A stretch of 64,000 bases of DNA from Rossellomorea aquimaris (GCF_000935355.1 NZ_JXZC01000009.1:1-64000), one strand, 5' to 3'; positions 7,938-18,136 are shown, counted from the stretch's first letter. Numbers and translations are program-made. Notes: generated by a model from the sequence alone, not told the origin.

Positions 7938-7995
7938 CATGGGATAAAACGTGGTTAAGAATTATGCATGTAAGGAAGATAAAGGGGGAAAAGTC

Positions 7996-9102
7996 ATGTC
8001 AGAGTTAAAACAAACACCTTTATACGAAGTGTACAAAGAGTATGGAGGAAAGACCATCGACTTCGGTGGCTGGGCTTTACCAGTGCAATTCTCAAGCATT
8101 AAAGAAGAACACGAAGCGGTACGATCCCGGGCTGGACTATTCGACGTTTCTCATATGGGAGAAATTGAAGTGAAGGGTGAAGGGGCTCTTGACTACTTAC
8201 AAAGAATGATGACAAACGATGTCTCCAAAGTAAAAGACGGAGGGGCTCAGTATACGGCTATGTGCTACGAAAACGGTGGGACGGTCGATGACTTATTAGT
8301 TTATAAAATAAAAGATAATGATTATTTGCTCGTCGTCAATGCAGCAAATATAGATAAAGATTTTCAGTGGCTTAAAGAACATGAAGTCGATGGAGTTGAA
8401 ATTAACAATATTTCTGAACATATGGCGCAATTAGCACTCCAAGGTCCACTTGCCGAACAGGTTTTACAAATACTTACAAACGAACATTCACTCAGCGATA
8501 TCGGATTTTTCAAATTCCAAACCGAAGTGAATATAGCTGGTAAGCATGCACTTGTTTCACGTACCGGTTACACAGGGGAAGACGGATTTGAAATTTACTG
8601 TGATGCAGGTGATGCGGCTGCAATCTGGAAAGCCATCCTGGATGCAGGAAAGGAACATGGGGTACTCCCATGCGGACTGGGTGCACGTGATACATTGCGT
8701 TTTGAAGCGAATCTTGCCCTTTACGGACAAGAATTATCTCAATCGATCACACCGATCGAAGCGGGAATCGGATTCGCCGTAAAGGTGAATAAAGAGGTTC
8801 CATTTATTGGTCAGGAAGTGCTGAAACAGCAAAAGGAAGAAGGGGCTTCAAGAAAAATCGTCGGGATCGAAATGATCGATCGCGGAATTCCCCGTCATGG
8901 CTACAAAGTGTATTCCGGTGAAGAAGAGATAGGGGAAGTCACAACCGGTACGCAATCGCCGACATTAAAGAAAAACGTAGGATTAGCATTACTAAAAAAA
9001 GAGTTTACCTCTTTAGAAACAGAAGTACTGGTTGAAATCAGAGGGAAAAAGTTGAAAGCCAAAGTAGTAGCGACACCTTTTTATAAAAGACCAAAGAAAT
9101 AG
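7996..9102 (+). CDS. gcvT: Glycine cleavage system T protein (aminomethyltransferase)
   Basis: Transfers the methylene group from aminomethyl-lipoyl-H protein to tetrahydrofolate, giving 5,10-methylene-THF and ammonia. The sequence [26 protein letters not shown] is the standard GcvT start. FDVSHMGE, the folate-binding Asp region MTNDVSK and [15 protein letters not shown] are conserved. ATG 7996 has GGGGGAA upstream; the earlier in-frame GTG (7951) is in leader RNA. It is the first gene of gcvT-gcvPA-gcvPB under the glycine riboswitch. The H protein and L protein genes are not in this operon. Confidence 0.95.
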   Translation: MSELKQTPLYEVYKEYGGKTIDFGGWALPVQFSSIKEEHEAVRSRAGLFDVSHMGEIEVKGEGALDYLQRMMTNDVSKVKDGGAQYTAMCYENGGTVDDLLVYKIKDNDYLLVVNAANIDKDFQWLKEHEVDGVEINNISEHMAQLALQGPLAEQVLQILTNEHSLSDIGFFKFQTEVNIAGKHALVSRTGYTGEDGFEIYCDAGDAAAIWKAILDAGKEHGVLPCGLGARDTLRFEANLALYGQELSQSITPIEAGIGFAVKVNKEVPFIGQEVLKQQKEEGASRKIVGIEMIDRGIPRHGYKVYSGEEEIGEVTTGTQSPTLKKNVGLALLKKEFTSLETEVLVEIRGKKLKAKVVATPFYKRPKK

Positions 9103-9118
9103 GGGAGGAATGACGGTC

Positions 9119-10465
9119 ATGAAGCATCGTTATTTACCGATGACAGAGCAGGATCAAAGGGAAATGTTAGACAGCATAGGAGTAAACAGCATTAACGATC
9201 TATTTGAAGATATCCCTGAAAAGGTTCGTTTCAAAGGGGATTATAAGATCAAAGAAGCGAAGTCTGAAACGGAATTGGTAAAAGAACTGACCAAAATGGC
9301 AGCGAAGAACGCTGACTTGAAAAGTCATACATCCTTTTTAGGGGCAGGAGTATATGACCACTATATGCCGATCATCGTTGATCATGTATTATCACGTTCT
9401 GAGTTCTATACAGCCTATACTCCGTACCAGCCGGAAATATCTCAAGGTGAACTTCAAGCTATTTTTGAATTTCAAACGATGATTTGTGAGCTGACTGGCA
9501 TGGATGTAGCCAATTCTTCCATGTACGATGGAGGAACGGCATTGGCAGAAGCAGCTATGCTTAGCGCAGGTCAGACCCGTCGTAAAAAGGTATTGGTTTC
9601 AAGTACCGTACATCCGGAATCACGTGATGTTTTAAGATCTTATGCAAAAGGTCAATATATCGAAGTGGTGGAAATCCCCCACAATAATGGTGTAACGGAC
9701 GTGGAAGAACTCAAGAAATTAATGAGTAATGAAATTGCAGCGGTAATCGTCCAATATCCTAACTTCTTCGGCCGGGTGGAAGAACTAAAAGCGATCGAAG
9801 AAGTGACTCATGCTGAAAAAGCGATGTTCGTGGTATCCTCAAATCCGCTTGCATTAGGAGCACTTACACCTCCCGGAAAATTAGGTGCAGATATCGTCAT
9901 TGGTGATGCACAGCCATTTGGCATTCCAAGTGCCTTTGGTGGACCTCACTGTGGATACTTCGCCGTGAACAAGAAGCTTATGCGTAAAGTACCGGGCCGT
10001 CTTGTTGGTCAAACGGTTGATGAAGATGGAATCAGAGGGTTTGTTCTCACTCTTCAAGCGCGTGAGCAGCATATCCGTCGTGATAAAGCCACGTCGAATA
10101 TTTGTTCAAACCAGGCATTAAATGCACTCGCAGCATCTGTTGCCATGACGGCACTTGGAAAACAGGGTGTCAAAGAGATGGCACTTCAAAATATCCAAAA
10201 AGCACATTATGCAAAAGAAGCCTTTAAAGCAAAAGGGTTCTCCATTGCATTTGAAGGACCAACATTCAATGAGTTTGTCGTAAAGGTAAATATGCCGGTC
10301 AAAGAAATCAATCAGAAGCTTTTAGGAAAAGAAATGATTGGCGGATATGACCTTGGATTAGTGGATGACAGCTTGGCACAGCACATGCTGGTGGCTGTTA
10401 CTGAACTTCGCAGCAAAGAAGAAATCGACGCATTTGTAGCAGAATTGGGGGATTGTCGTGAATAA
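9119..10465 (+). CDS. gcvPA: Glycine dehydrogenase (decarboxylating) subunit 1
   Basis: N-terminal half of the split glycine decarboxylase (P protein), which with GcvPB decarboxylates glycine and passes the aminomethyl group to lipoyl-H protein. [17 protein letters not shown] matches the Bacillus subunit. ATG 9119 is preferred to ATG 9110, which is too near the AGGGGAGGA site. The subunit has the PLP-enzyme fold but no PLP lysine, which is in GcvPB. It overlaps gcvPB by 8 bases. Confidence 0.95.
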   Translation: MKHRYLPMTEQDQREMLDSIGVNSINDLFEDIPEKVRFKGDYKIKEAKSETELVKELTKMAAKNADLKSHTSFLGAGVYDHYMPIIVDHVLSRSEFYTAYTPYQPEISQGELQAIFEFQTMICELTGMDVANSSMYDGGTALAEAAMLSAGQTRRKKVLVSSTVHPESRDVLRSYAKGQYIEVVEIPHNNGVTDVEELKKLMSNEIAAVIVQYPNFFGRVEELKAIEEVTHAEKAMFVVSSNPLALGALTPPGKLGADIVIGDAQPFGIPSAFGGPHCGYFAVNKKLMRKVPGRLVGQTVDEDGIRGFVLTLQAREQHIRRDKATSNICSNQALNALAASVAMTALGKQGVKEMALQNIQKAHYAKEAFKAKGFSIAFEGPTFNEFVVKVNMPVKEINQKLLGKEMIGGYDLGLVDDSLAQHMLVAVTELRSKEEIDAFVAELGDCRE

Positions 10466-11921
10466 GAAAGATCAACCTCTTATTTTTGAATTATCTAAAG
10501 AAGGCCGTGTCGGCTATAGCTTACCTGAATTAGATGTACCACAGGTGGAATTATCGGATCTCATTCCATCGGATTATATCCGTTCGGAAGAACCAGAGCT
10601 TCCAGAGGTATCTGAACTGGATATCATGCGTCATTATACAGCATTATCAAAACGTAATCATGGTGTGGATTCAGGTTTTTATCCGTTAGGGTCTTGTACG
10701 ATGAAGTACAATCCAAAGGTGAATGAAAACGTTGCACGACTGAATGGATTTGCCCATATCAATCCACTACAAGAAGCAGGAAGTGTCCAAGGCGCCCTTG
10801 AACTGATGTATGACCTTCAAGAGCATTTAAAAGAGATTACAGGGATGGATGAGGTGACCCTGCAGCCTGCAGCCGGAGCTCATGGAGAATGGACGGGTCT
10901 GATGATGATCCGTGCTTACCATGAAGCAAATGGTGACTCTCACCGTACAAAGGTCATCGTACCGGATTCAGCTCATGGAACGAACCCGGCGAGTGCTACT
11001 GTAGCAGGTTTCGAAACCATAACGGTTAAATCGAATGAAAATGGCTTAGTGGATTTAGAGGATCTTAAGCGTGTGGTGGGAGAGGATACAGCGGCACTTA
11101 TGTTGACAAATCCGAACACCCTCGGCTTATTCGAAGAGAACATTCTGGAAATGGCTGCGATCATTCATGAAGCGGGAGGAAAGCTGTATTATGATGGTGC
11201 CAATCTAAATGCTGTATTATCAAAAGCCAGACCGGGGGATATGGGATTTGATGTCGTGCATTTAAATCTTCATAAAACGTTTACCGGTCCTCACGGAGGC
11301 GGAGGCCCAGGAAGTGGCCCAGTCGGTGTGAAGGAAGATTTGATTAAATACCTTCCAAAACCGGTCCTTGTGAAAAATGGCGATACATTCGAATTCGATT
11401 ACAACAGACCTGACTCCATTGGTCGTGTGAAACCTTACTATGGAAACTTTGGAATCAACGTTCGTGCGTATACGTACATCAGAACGATGGGTCCGGACGG
11501 GTTGAGAGCTGTGACGGAGAACGCCGTTCTGAATGCAAATTACATGATGCGTCGACTGGCACCTCACTTTGACCTTCCGTATGATCGTCATTGTAAGCAT
11601 GAATTTGTCATCAGTGGAAAACGCCAGAAAAAGCTTGGTGTCCGTACATTGGATATTGCGAAGCGACTCCTTGATTTCGGATATCATCCACCAACGATTT
11701 ATTTCCCATTAAATGTGGAAGAATGCATGATGATAGAGCCAACTGAAACAGAATCAAAAGAAACCCTTGATTCCTTTATTGATGCAATGATCCAAATTGC
11801 TAAAGAAGCAGAAAAAACACCGGAAATCGTCCAAGAAGCACCTCATACGACCATCGTCAAACGTATGGACGAAACACTTGCAGCAAGAAAACCAGTACTT
11901 CGTTATTCAAAAGAAAGCTAA
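10458..11921 (+). CDS. gcvPB: Glycine dehydrogenase (decarboxylating) subunit 2
   Basis: PLP-carrying half of the split P protein. The Schiff-base lysine is K273 in [18 protein letters not shown], followed by the glycine-rich loop. The 487 residues are typical. It starts at GTG 10458 inside the end of gcvPA, so the two subunits are translationally coupled for 1:1 assembly. A strong terminator follows. Confidence 0.95.
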   Translation: MNKKDQPLIFELSKEGRVGYSLPELDVPQVELSDLIPSDYIRSEEPELPEVSELDIMRHYTALSKRNHGVDSGFYPLGSCTMKYNPKVNENVARLNGFAHINPLQEAGSVQGALELMYDLQEHLKEITGMDEVTLQPAAGAHGEWTGLMMIRAYHEANGDSHRTKVIVPDSAHGTNPASATVAGFETITVKSNENGLVDLEDLKRVVGEDTAALMLTNPNTLGLFEENILEMAAIIHEAGGKLYYDGANLNAVLSKARPGDMGFDVVHLNLHKTFTGPHGGGGPGSGPVGVKEDLIKYLPKPVLVKNGDTFEFDYNRPDSIGRVKPYYGNFGINVRAYTYIRTMGPDGLRAVTENAVLNANYMMRRLAPHFDLPYDRHCKHEFVISGKRQKKLGVRTLDIAKRLLDFGYHPPTIYFPLNVEECMMIEPTETESKETLDSFIDAMIQIAKEAEKTPEIVQEAPHTTIVKRMDETLAARKPVLRYSKES

Positions 11922-11936
11922 TAATAGGTAACAACG

Positions 11937-11971
11937 AAAATCCCTGCAGCGATTCGCTGCGGGGATTTTTT
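11937..11971 (+). terminator. intrinsic terminator of gcv operon
   Basis: AATCCCTGCAGCG / CGCTGCGGGGATT stem with a 3-base loop, then TTTTT. Confidence 0.92.
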
Positions 11972-12135
11972 GAGGGACGGACCTTCATTTTCAGAAATTG
12001 GGCTGAAGGTGATGGGCGTGTTATCTCCTGTAATTCAAGTGAAAAAGACGTGGTTTGGCCGTTTATAGGGACTATTAGCATAGTAAGACAAGTAATTAAG
12101 CAGATGTGGTGGATCACTCAGCAAAATAGGCACGG

Positions 12136-12312
12136 AATTTGGTCGTGGTGGTCGATAATCCAGCCAAAGTGAAAGGGAATCCAGCCGGTTTGTTCGATAA
12201 TCCGGCCGAAATGAACAGGAATCCAGCTGTTTTGGTCGAGAATCCAGCCAAAATGAATAGGAATCCAGCCGTTTTCATCAAAAATCCAGCTGAATTACAA
12301 ATAATCCCATTT
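12136..12312 (+). repeat. 21-bp-period array with core AATCCAGCC
   Basis: The core AATCC(A/G)GC(C/T) recurs at 12157, 12178, 12199, 12220, 12241, 12262 and 12283, exactly 21 bases apart, with degenerate units at 12136 and about 12303. The 12-base linkers alternate between two classes (such as AAAATGAATAGG and GTTTTGGTCGAG), giving a 42-bp higher-order unit. It lies in the spacer between the gcv terminator and the convergent yqhL gene. Because 21 is a multiple of 3, it leaves open frames on both strands (Asn-Pro-Ala heptads on plus), but no start signal supports translation. The stretch 11972-12135 shows only a weak CCTTCA/TGAAGG hairpin. Confidence 0.9.
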
Positions 12313-12379
12313 AATGATGGGACTATGCATACTACCACTAGAACCACCAGCGCAATCCATCCGACTAATCCCACCGATC

Positions 12380-12411
12380 AAAAAAAGGATCGCCCAAAAG
12401 GCAATCCTTTC
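12380..12411 (-). terminator. intrinsic terminator of yqhL
   Basis: On the minus strand, AAAGGATTGCC pairs with GGGCGATCCTTT around a TTTT loop, and the T-run follows. Confidence 0.85.
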
Positions 12412-12414
12412 ACA

Positions 12415-12801
12415 TTATTTTTTATGTTTTACTTTACCTGTCCACTTTTTAAAGCCGCCCTGCAATTGGTGAAGATCTCGGTACCCTTTGCGGTGAAGCA
12501 TTTGAGCTGCTCGTCCGCTGCGGAGTCCGCTTTGGCAATAAAGGTAAACGGGTTGATCGGCACGGATTTCCTTTTGTCTCATCTTAATTTGAGAGAGAGG
12601 GATATTTCGTGCGCCGAGTACGTGACCGTTTTCAAATTCATTCGCTTCACGAACATCTATCAATTGAGCTTTACGATATCCTGCTCGAAATTCTTCTTCA
12701 GTCAATGTATTTACAATTCTCTTTTGATAGAAGAACGTAAAGAGTGAATAAACAATGATTCCACCAAGTACGACTAAAAGAATATATAATCCTTCCATCA
12801 T
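12415..12801 (-). CDS. yqhL: YqhL, membrane-anchored rhodanese-domain protein
   Basis: A 128-residue protein with an N-terminal transmembrane helix (LYILLVVLGGIIVYSLFTFF) and a single rhodanese domain. The active-site loop is YCQSGLRSGRAA, with the catalytic Cys presumably carrying a persulfide. DVREANEFENGHV and GGFKKW are rhodanese signatures. The likely role is sulfur transfer at the inner membrane face, with no known partner. The RBS AAAGGAG on the minus strand allows either of two adjacent ATGs. It is divergent from lipM. Confidence 0.9.
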   Translation of the reverse strand: MMEGLYILLVVLGGIIVYSLFTFFYQKRIVNTLTEEEFRAGYRKAQLIDVREANEFENGHVLGARNIPLSQIKMRQKEIRADQPVYLYCQSGLRSGRAAQMLHRKGYRDLHQLQGGFKKWTGKVKHKK

Positions 12802-13010
12802 TCATGCTCCTTTCTACAAATGCGCTATCTTCTATTATATTCATGAAAGCCCCGAGAATCAAAACAAATTTATTATTTTATAGCAAACACTTTCCAATCT
12901 GTTTTTCTTTGTTTTTTCGATTGGATTTGATAGACTAGTAACGGACTTAATTGAAGGTGAATGATTACATAACAAAATATCAAAGAGAAGACGTAAATGA
13001 GGTGTGATGC

Positions 13011-13847
13011 ATGAAAAAAGAAACATGGAGATTCATTGACTCAGGGAATTGCTCCCCTTCTTATAATATGGCCCTTGATGAAGCGCTACTGGATTGGCAT
13101 AGCGCGGGGAAAATTCCTCCGACGATTCGTTTTTATGGATGGAATCCTGCGACACTATCGATTGGCTATTTCCAAAAGGTAGAAAAGGAAATCAATCTTC
13201 AGGCAGTCAAGGAGCACGGACTGGGGTTCGTCAGAAGGCCGACCGGAGGCAGAGGGGTTCTGCATGAACATGAATTGACATACAGCGTCATTGTTTCAGA
13301 AGATCACCCTGAAATGCCTAAAACCGTAACGGAAGCGTATCGTGTCATCTCGGAAGGAATTCTGAAGGGATTTCAGGGCCTTGGTCTTGAAGCCTACTTT
13401 GCTGTTCCGAAAACAGCAGAGGAGCGGGAAGGATTAAAAAATCCACGTTCAGCTGTTTGTTTTGATGCACCAAGCTGGTATGAACTGGTGGTAGAAGGCC
13501 GAAAAGTGGCAGGCAGCGCCCAGACGCGTCAAAAGGGTGTCATCCTTCAACACGGTTCTATCCTCCTGGATCTCGACGAAGACAAATTGTTCAGCCTGTT
13601 TAATTATCCATCTGACAGGGTAAAAGAGCGTATGCAACGGGCATTTAAAAGTAAAGCCGTTGCGATGAACGAAATCAGTTCTGAAACGGTTACCATGGAT
13701 ATGGCGAAGGAAGCGTTCAAAAAAGGTTTTGAAGAAGGATTGAATATCCACCTGGAACCATATGAACTTTCCGCAGAGGAAACACAATATGTTGTGGACC
13801 TTGCCAGGACCCGGTACGAAACAGATGACTGGAATTTTAAACGATAA
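13011..13847 (+). CDS. lipM: Octanoyltransferase LipM
   Basis: Transfers octanoyl from acyl carrier protein to the GcvH lysine, the first step of de novo lipoate synthesis in Bacillus. The catalytic Cys is C150 in [13 protein letters not shown], the same position as in B. subtilis Lip[19 protein letters not shown] and [11 protein letters not shown] are the BPL/LipA-B family motifs. The 278 residues are normal. The product feeds the glycine cleavage and keto-acid dehydrogenase complexes also encoded in this window. In B. subtilis mntR follows lipM; here nrdJ takes that place. Confidence 0.94.
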   Translation: MKKETWRFIDSGNCSPSYNMALDEALLDWHSAGKIPPTIRFYGWNPATLSIGYFQKVEKEINLQAVKEHGLGFVRRPTGGRGVLHEHELTYSVIVSEDHPEMPKTVTEAYRVISEGILKGFQGLGLEAYFAVPKTAEEREGLKNPRSAVCFDAPSWYELVVEGRKVAGSAQTRQKGVILQHGSILLDLDEDKLFSLFNYPSDRVKERMQRAFKSKAVAMNEISSETVTMDMAKEAFKKGFEEGLNIHLEPYELSAEETQYVVDLARTRYETDDWNFKR

Positions 13848-13860
13848 AAATTTTTTTGTA

Positions 13861-13889
13861 GAAAAAAAGCGATGCTTGTCGCTTTTTTC
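13861..13889 (+). terminator. intrinsic terminator of lipM
   Basis: GAAAAAAAGCGA / TCGCTTTTTTC hairpin with a 6-base loop, ending in its own T-run. Confidence 0.85.
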
Positions 13890-14043
13890 CTATTTTACCA
13901 ACTATTACGTCACTTGGATTTATATCAAGTTCTAAATTAATAGAAATGGTCGGAGTATTATATGATTTTCTATTATTTCCTCCTGTTTTCTATTTTTATT
14001 GGCTTATTATCCGTTTGACAAACAAATGACCTATTGACCTGAA

Positions 14044-14059
14044 ACACAATATATGGTGT
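14044..14059. promoter_or_regulatory. NrdR box 1 upstream of nrdJ
   Basis: ACACAATATATGGTGT is close to the NrdR consensus acaCwAtATaTwGtgt. A second box starts 33 bases downstream, about three helical turns. Tandem NrdR boxes repress ribonucleotide reductase genes when dATP is high. Confidence 0.85.
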
Positions 14060-14076
14060 GTCGAATAATTTTTTAG

Positions 14077-14092
14077 ACACTATATGTTGTGT
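14077..14092. promoter_or_regulatory. NrdR box 2 upstream of nrdJ
   Basis: ACACTATATGTTGTGT, the second copy of the dyad, on the same helix face as box 1. A possible -35 (TTGACC, 14034-14039) lies just upstream of box 1. The -10 is not clear. Confidence 0.85.
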
Positions 14093-14198
14093 TTATTTAT
14101 TGCTTTTCGAAGAGAGCTATGATATCGTATTATTTGATATTAAACATCATAGTAAATAACAAACAAATGAAAGATTTGAGATAGAAGGAGTTGTCTTT

Positions 14199-16769
14199 AT
14201 GACTGTTGCGTCGAAAAACACAATGAAATTAAACATCGAAAGATTAAATCAGGATATCGGATTATTTCCTCAAGTACATCCCATTACACCGGATATGAAT
14301 ACTACACACAAAGGTGTATCCCGTCTTGTCATGATTGATCGTTATTCTTTCAAAGACACGGAAAAGATCACTCTTTCCGAGGGAGACTTTGTCGTCCTCA
14401 CCATCAAAGAAGATCCTAAATTCCCTGCAAGAGGATTAGGTTACATTTCGAGCATCGACTGGGAAACGAAGAAAGCAGATGTTTGGATCGAAGAAGAGTA
14501 CAGAAGTGCCATCGACAAGCCGGAAGAAATGGAAACCGGTATCGTTTCAAGAACACTTGATGTAATCGAAAAGCCTCTGGAAGTCTACTACGAACAAATT
14601 GCGAAGCGTAACGCAACAGGCTTGGCAGAAGTGGAAGAAACTCCTGAAAAGAGACAAGTTTGGTTTGAAAAGTTCTATCATGAATTGGTGAACCTGCATT
14701 TTGTTCCAGCTGGCCGGGTGCTTTACGGAGCGGGTGCCGGAACGGACGTAACATACTTTAACTGTTATGTGATGCCTTTTGTACAGGATTCACGTGAAGG
14801 GATTTCGGAACATCGCAAGCAGGTGATGGAGATCATGAGCCGGGGCGGGGGTGTCGGAACGAACGGATCGACGCTTCGTCCGCGCAATACCCTTGCAAAA
14901 GGCGTGAACGGTAAATCCTCAGGTTCCGTTTCATGGCTGGATGACATCGCCAAATTGACTCATTTGGTTGAGCAGGGCGGATCAAGACGTGGGGCACAAA
15001 TGATCATGCTTTCAGATTGGCATCCCGATATTATCGAATTCATCATTTCTAAAATGCAAAACCCGCGTATTCTGCGTTATCTTCTCGAAAATACAGAAGA
15101 TGAAACGATTAAAAAGGCGGCTCAGGATAAGCTGAAATTCACACCTCTGACAGAACAAGAGGAAGCGATGTATCAAGGAATCCTTAATTATAGACAAATC
15201 CCTGGCTACGGGGGATTTGATGCGAGGATCCTTAAGAATGCAGAAGAAAAGCTGCGTACAGGCGGAACTTACAGTGTCCATAATTCAGAATTCTTGACGG
15301 GTGCCAATATCTCGGTTTGCCTGACAAGCGACTTTATGGAAGCTGTGGAAAACGATCGTGAGTATGAACTCCGTTTCCCGGATGTTGAAAGTTATAATGA
15401 AGAGCAAATGAAATATTACAATGAAGAATGGCACAATGTGGGTGACGTCCGAGAATGGGAAAAGCTTGGATACAAAGTACGTACTTACCGTAAGATCAAA
15501 GCGAAAGAGCTTTGGAATCTTATCAATGTTTGTGCAACGTATTCAGCTGAACCTGGAATCTTCTTTATAGATAACGCGAATGATATGACGAATGCGAAGG
15601 CATATGGTCAAAAGGTAGTTGCTACGAATCCATGTGGTGAACAGCCTCTTGCTCCATATTCAGTCTGCAACCTGGCAGCTGTCAACCTTGCTCAGTTTGC
15701 CAATAAAGAGACGAAAACCGTTGATTTCGAAAAATTGAAGCGTACCGTTGAAGTGGGTGTGCGCATGCAGGACAATGTCATCGATGCGACTCCATACTTC
15801 CTTGAAGAAAATAAAAAGCAGGCCCTTGGTGAGCGCCGTGTCGGCCTTGGTGTAATGGGTCTTGCAGACTTATTGATCTACTGTGAAAAAGAATACGGTT
15901 CTGAAGAAGGCAACAGACTTGTAGATGAAGTATTTGAAGTCATCGCAACAACCGCTTATCGTGCATCCGTTGAATTATCCAAGGAAAAAGGGAGCTTTCC
16001 ATTCCTTACTGGGGGTACGGACGAAGAAACGAAAGCTTTGCGAAAAGCGTTCGTGGAAACAGGTTTCATGAAGAAAATGCCTGAGGATGTACGGAATGAC
16101 ATTCAACAGTACGGGATTCGAAACTCCCATCTATTGACCGTTGCCCCAACAGGTTCAACAGGTACGATGGTTGGAGTATCTACTGGTCTTGAACCATACT
16201 TCTCATTCACATATTACAGAAGCGGACGTCTTGGTAAGTTCATTGAAGTGAAAGCAGATATTGTAGAGGATTACTTGAAGCGAAATCCGGATGCAGATGC
16301 TGACAATCTTCCGGAATGGTTTGTTTCTTCCATGAGCCTGGCACCACAAGCACATGCCGATGTCCAATGTGTGATTCAGAATTGGATCGACAGCTCCATT
16401 TCGAAAACAGTCAATGCTCCTCGAGGTTATACGGTCGAGCAAGTAGAAAAAGTGTATGAGCGACTTTATAAAGGTGGAGCAAAAGGTGGTACGGTGTACG
16501 TTGACGGAAGCCGTGATTCACAAGTCCTTACCCTCAAAGCAGAAGAAAACAGCTTTGATGACGAGGTTGAACAGGAACAAAAGGACATTCCTACATCGAA
16601 AAAGCCGATCGTATTACTCGATACGATTCAAGATGTGCGTTCAACTGACGTCACTATTGGTTCTGAAGTCGGGAATACGTGTCCGGTCTGCCGTAAAGGT
16701 ACGGTGAAAGATATGGGCGGCTGCAATACTTGTACCAACTGCGGTGCCCAACTGAAGTGCGGATTATAA
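14199..16769 (+). CDS. nrdJ: Adenosylcobalamin-dependent (class II) ribonucleotide reductase
   Basis: Reduces ribonucleotides to deoxyribonucleotides using an adenosylcobalamin-generated thiyl radical; works with or without oxygen. The 856 residues include C189 (YFNCYVMPF) and C479/C490 (NPCGEQPLAPYSVCNL), the redox and radical cysteines, AAVNLAQF, and the PTGSTGTMVGVSTGLEPYF motif. The C-terminus is a zinc-ribbon-like CPVC...CNTCTNC...C tail typical of this subfamily. The start at 14199 follows AGAAGGAG. It stands alone between lipM and yqhO, with its own NrdR-box promoter and terminator, where B. subtilis has mntR. This suggests insertion or replacement. It needs cobalamin, but no B12 riboswitch is visible. 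Confidence 0.95.
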   Translation: MTVASKNTMKLNIERLNQDIGLFPQVHPITPDMNTTHKGVSRLVMIDRYSFKDTEKITLSEGDFVVLTIKEDPKFPARGLGYISSIDWETKKADVWIEEEYRSAIDKPEEMETGIVSRTLDVIEKPLEVYYEQIAKRNATGLAEVEETPEKRQVWFEKFYHELVNLHFVPAGRVLYGAGAGTDVTYFNCYVMPFVQDSREGISEHRKQVMEIMSRGGGVGTNGSTLRPRNTLAKGVNGKSSGSVSWLDDIAKLTHLVEQGGSRRGAQMIMLSDWHPDIIEFIISKMQNPRILRYLLENTEDETIKKAAQDKLKFTPLTEQEEAMYQGILNYRQIPGYGGFDARILKNAEEKLRTGGTYSVHNSEFLTGANISVCLTSDFMEAVENDREYELRFPDVESYNEEQMKYYNEEWHNVGDVREWEKLGYKVRTYRKIKAKELWNLINVCATYSAEPGIFFIDNANDMTNAKAYGQKVVATNPCGEQPLAPYSVCNLAAVNLAQFANKETKTVDFEKLKRTVEVGVRMQDNVIDATPYFLEENKKQALGERRVGLGVMGLADLLIYCEKEYGSEEGNRLVDEVFEVIATTAYRASVELSKEKGSFPFLTGGTDEETKALRKAFVETGFMKKMPEDVRNDIQQYGIRNSHLLTVAPTGSTGTMVGVSTGLEPYFSFTYYRSGRLGKFIEVKADIVEDYLKRNPDADADNLPEWFVSSMSLAPQAHADVQCVIQNWIDSSISKTVNAPRGYTVEQVEKVYERLYKGGAKGGTVYVDGSRDSQVLTLKAEENSFDDEVEQEQKDIPTSKKPIVLLDTIQDVRSTDVTIGSEVGNTCPVCRKGTVKDMGGCNTCTNCGAQLKCGL

Positions 16770-16778
16770 TAAATGAAG

Positions 16779-16812
16779 ATAGGCGGGGACTGGTTCCCCT
16801 CCTATTTTTTTT
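16779..16812 (+). terminator. intrinsic terminator of nrdJ
   Basis: ATAGGCGGGGA / TCCCCTCCTAT stem (one bulge) then eight T. Confidence 0.88.
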
Positions 16813-16875
16813 AGTCTAAAATCCTTCCTTGTGAATTAAAGATGTAGTAAGAGACACAAAGAAGGAGTGGAGCCT

Positions 16876-17757
16876 GTGGACATCGATGGCGTTTTTTCAG
16901 GTGGGGGCATCAAGGGGCTCGCCTTGATTGGGGCATATCAAGCATTGGAGGAGAAGGGCTACAGATTTAAGAGGCTCGCAGGAACGAGTGCGGGAGCAGT
17001 GATTGCAGCATTTATTGCTGCAGGTTATTCGAGCAGGGAGCTCTTAAAAATCATGGATGATTTAGATTTTAATAAATTGCTGGACTCAAACGCGATCATC
17101 TCTCTACCTATCATAAAATGGTTCCGGGTTTACTATCGTTTAGGTTTATATAAAGGAGTGGCCCTCGAGAGCTGGGTGGAAGAGAAGCTTAAAGCAAGGG
17201 GGATTTATACATTTGCCGACTTACCACCCCATTCACTAAGGGTCATCGCTTCGGACTTATCGAATGGCAGGTTATTAGTTCTTCCAGATGATCTCGAGAA
17301 GTACGGCATACCGAAAGAAACCTTCCCGGTGGCCAGGGCGATACGTATGAGTGCAAGCCTTCCATTCTTCTTCGAACCTGTAAAGCTGCGATCTTTAGAA
17401 GGAATAAGCTTCATGGTGGATGGTGGAGTGCTGAGTAATTTTCCTATGTGGCTGTTCGATCGGGAAAATGTGAAAAAAGTGAGGCCAGTCATCGGGGTTA
17501 AGTTGAGTCACGATCTAGTGGGGAAGCCCAAAAAACAAATCAAAAATGCAATCGATATGTATGAAGCCCTCTTTACGACGATGAAAGATGCACATGATTC
17601 CAGATACATTTCCAGAAAACTTGAAAAAAACATCATCTTTATTCCTACGGAAGGAGTTCTTACAACGGAATTCGAGTTAACCCCGGAAAGGAAAACAGAA
17701 CTAATCCAGTACGGAAAAACAAAAGCTGAAGCTTTTCTGCAAAAATGGACGTATTAA
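16876..17757 (+). CDS. yqhO: YqhO, patatin-like phospholipase family protein
   Basis: Cytoplasmic patatin-like acyl hydrolase. It has the oxyanion loop SGGGIKG (8-14), nucleophile Ser38 in GTSAG, and the dyad Asp in VDGGVLSNFP. The likely reaction is phospholipid or acyl-ester hydrolysis, with the physiological substrate unknown. GTG 16876 is chosen over GTG 16867 because the AAGGAG site (16862-16867) abuts the latter and homologues begin (M)DIDGVFSGGG. A shared bidirectional terminator separates it from the convergent yqhP. Confidence 0.9.
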   Translation: MDIDGVFSGGGIKGLALIGAYQALEEKGYRFKRLAGTSAGAVIAAFIAAGYSSRELLKIMDDLDFNKLLDSNAIISLPIIKWFRVYYRLGLYKGVALESWVEEKLKARGIYTFADLPPHSLRVIASDLSNGRLLVLPDDLEKYGIPKETFPVARAIRMSASLPFFFEPVKLRSLEGISFMVDGGVLSNFPMWLFDRENVKKVRPVIGVKLSHDLVGKPKKQIKNAIDMYEALFTTMKDAHDSRYISRKLEKNIIFIPTEGVLTTEFELTPERKTELIQYGKTKAEAFLQKWTY

Positions 17758-17758
17758 T

Positions 17759-17797
17759 AAAACAATCGAGCTCCTAAAATGAGGCTCGATTGTTTTT
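17759..17797. terminator. bidirectional terminator between yqhO and yqhP
   Basis: AAAACAATCGAGC / GCTCGATTGTTTTT stem in the convergent junction. It overlaps the last codons of yqhP. Confidence 0.88.
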
Positions 17798-18136
17798 CTT
17801 ATTCTTTTTTCCCTCAATAACAGTCAGATTGGCATTGGATTTCTTTCGTATCGAACGTTTCTTTTGGACGTTTGATACTTGAGGCCTACTTGAAGACTTC
17901 CTCTTATGACGCTTCTTCGATTGTTTGGCTGCTTTAAGAAACGCTCTCTGTTCATTACTATTACCAGCCCGCCTTCCGCTGAACCATCTTCGGTAAATAA
18001 AGTAGATAATTCCAATCACAGCTGCTGTAACAAGTAATTGTTTTACTAGCCCCAAAGGATTTCCGAATAGGGAAGTAAAGAGCCCAACAATAGCTAACAA
18101 TATTAATGTGAACACAAAGATATTACGAGCGTTCAA
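17774..18136 (-). CDS. yqhP: YqhP, SA1362 family membrane protein
   Basis: A small protein of about 120 residues with two N-terminal hydrophobic helices (FVFTLILLAIVGLFTSLF and LVKQLLVTAAVIGIIYFIY) and a long, very basic Lys/Arg-rich cytoplasmic tail. It matches YqhP; its function is unknown. The start is set at TTG 18136 because AAGGAGG lies 8 bases before it. A longer frame to the ATG at 18172 would run back through the RBS. In B. subtilis yqhQ follows in this cluster; it is missing here. Confidence 0.82.
   Translation of the reverse strand: MNARNIFVFTLILLAIVGLFTSLFGNPLGLVKQLLVTAAVIGIIYFIYRRWFSGRRAGNSNEQRAFLKAAKQSKKRHKRKSSSRPQVSNVQKKRSIRKKSNANLTVIEGKKNKKNNRASF

Noticed and set aside
11972..12135. 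CCTTCA/TGAAGG hairpin as a second gcv terminator
   Set aside because: Weak stem, large loop and no T-run.
12136..12312. CRISPR array
   Set aside because: The conserved core is only 9 bases and the linkers 12. Linkers fall into two related classes, unlike unique spacers, and no cas gene is nearby. The same applies to 29343-29456 and 37908-38003.
12114..12374. Minus-strand frame with repeated Ala-Gly-Phe heptads and a hydrophobic start
   Set aside because: It is opened by the 21-bp array (a multiple of 3), and its GTG lies in the yqhL terminator T-run with no ribosome binding site.
12139..12747. Plus-strand 202-codon frame with Asn-Pro-Ala heptads
   Set aside because: No RBS, runs antisense across yqhL (a clear rhodanese gene). 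The array is better treated as non-coding.
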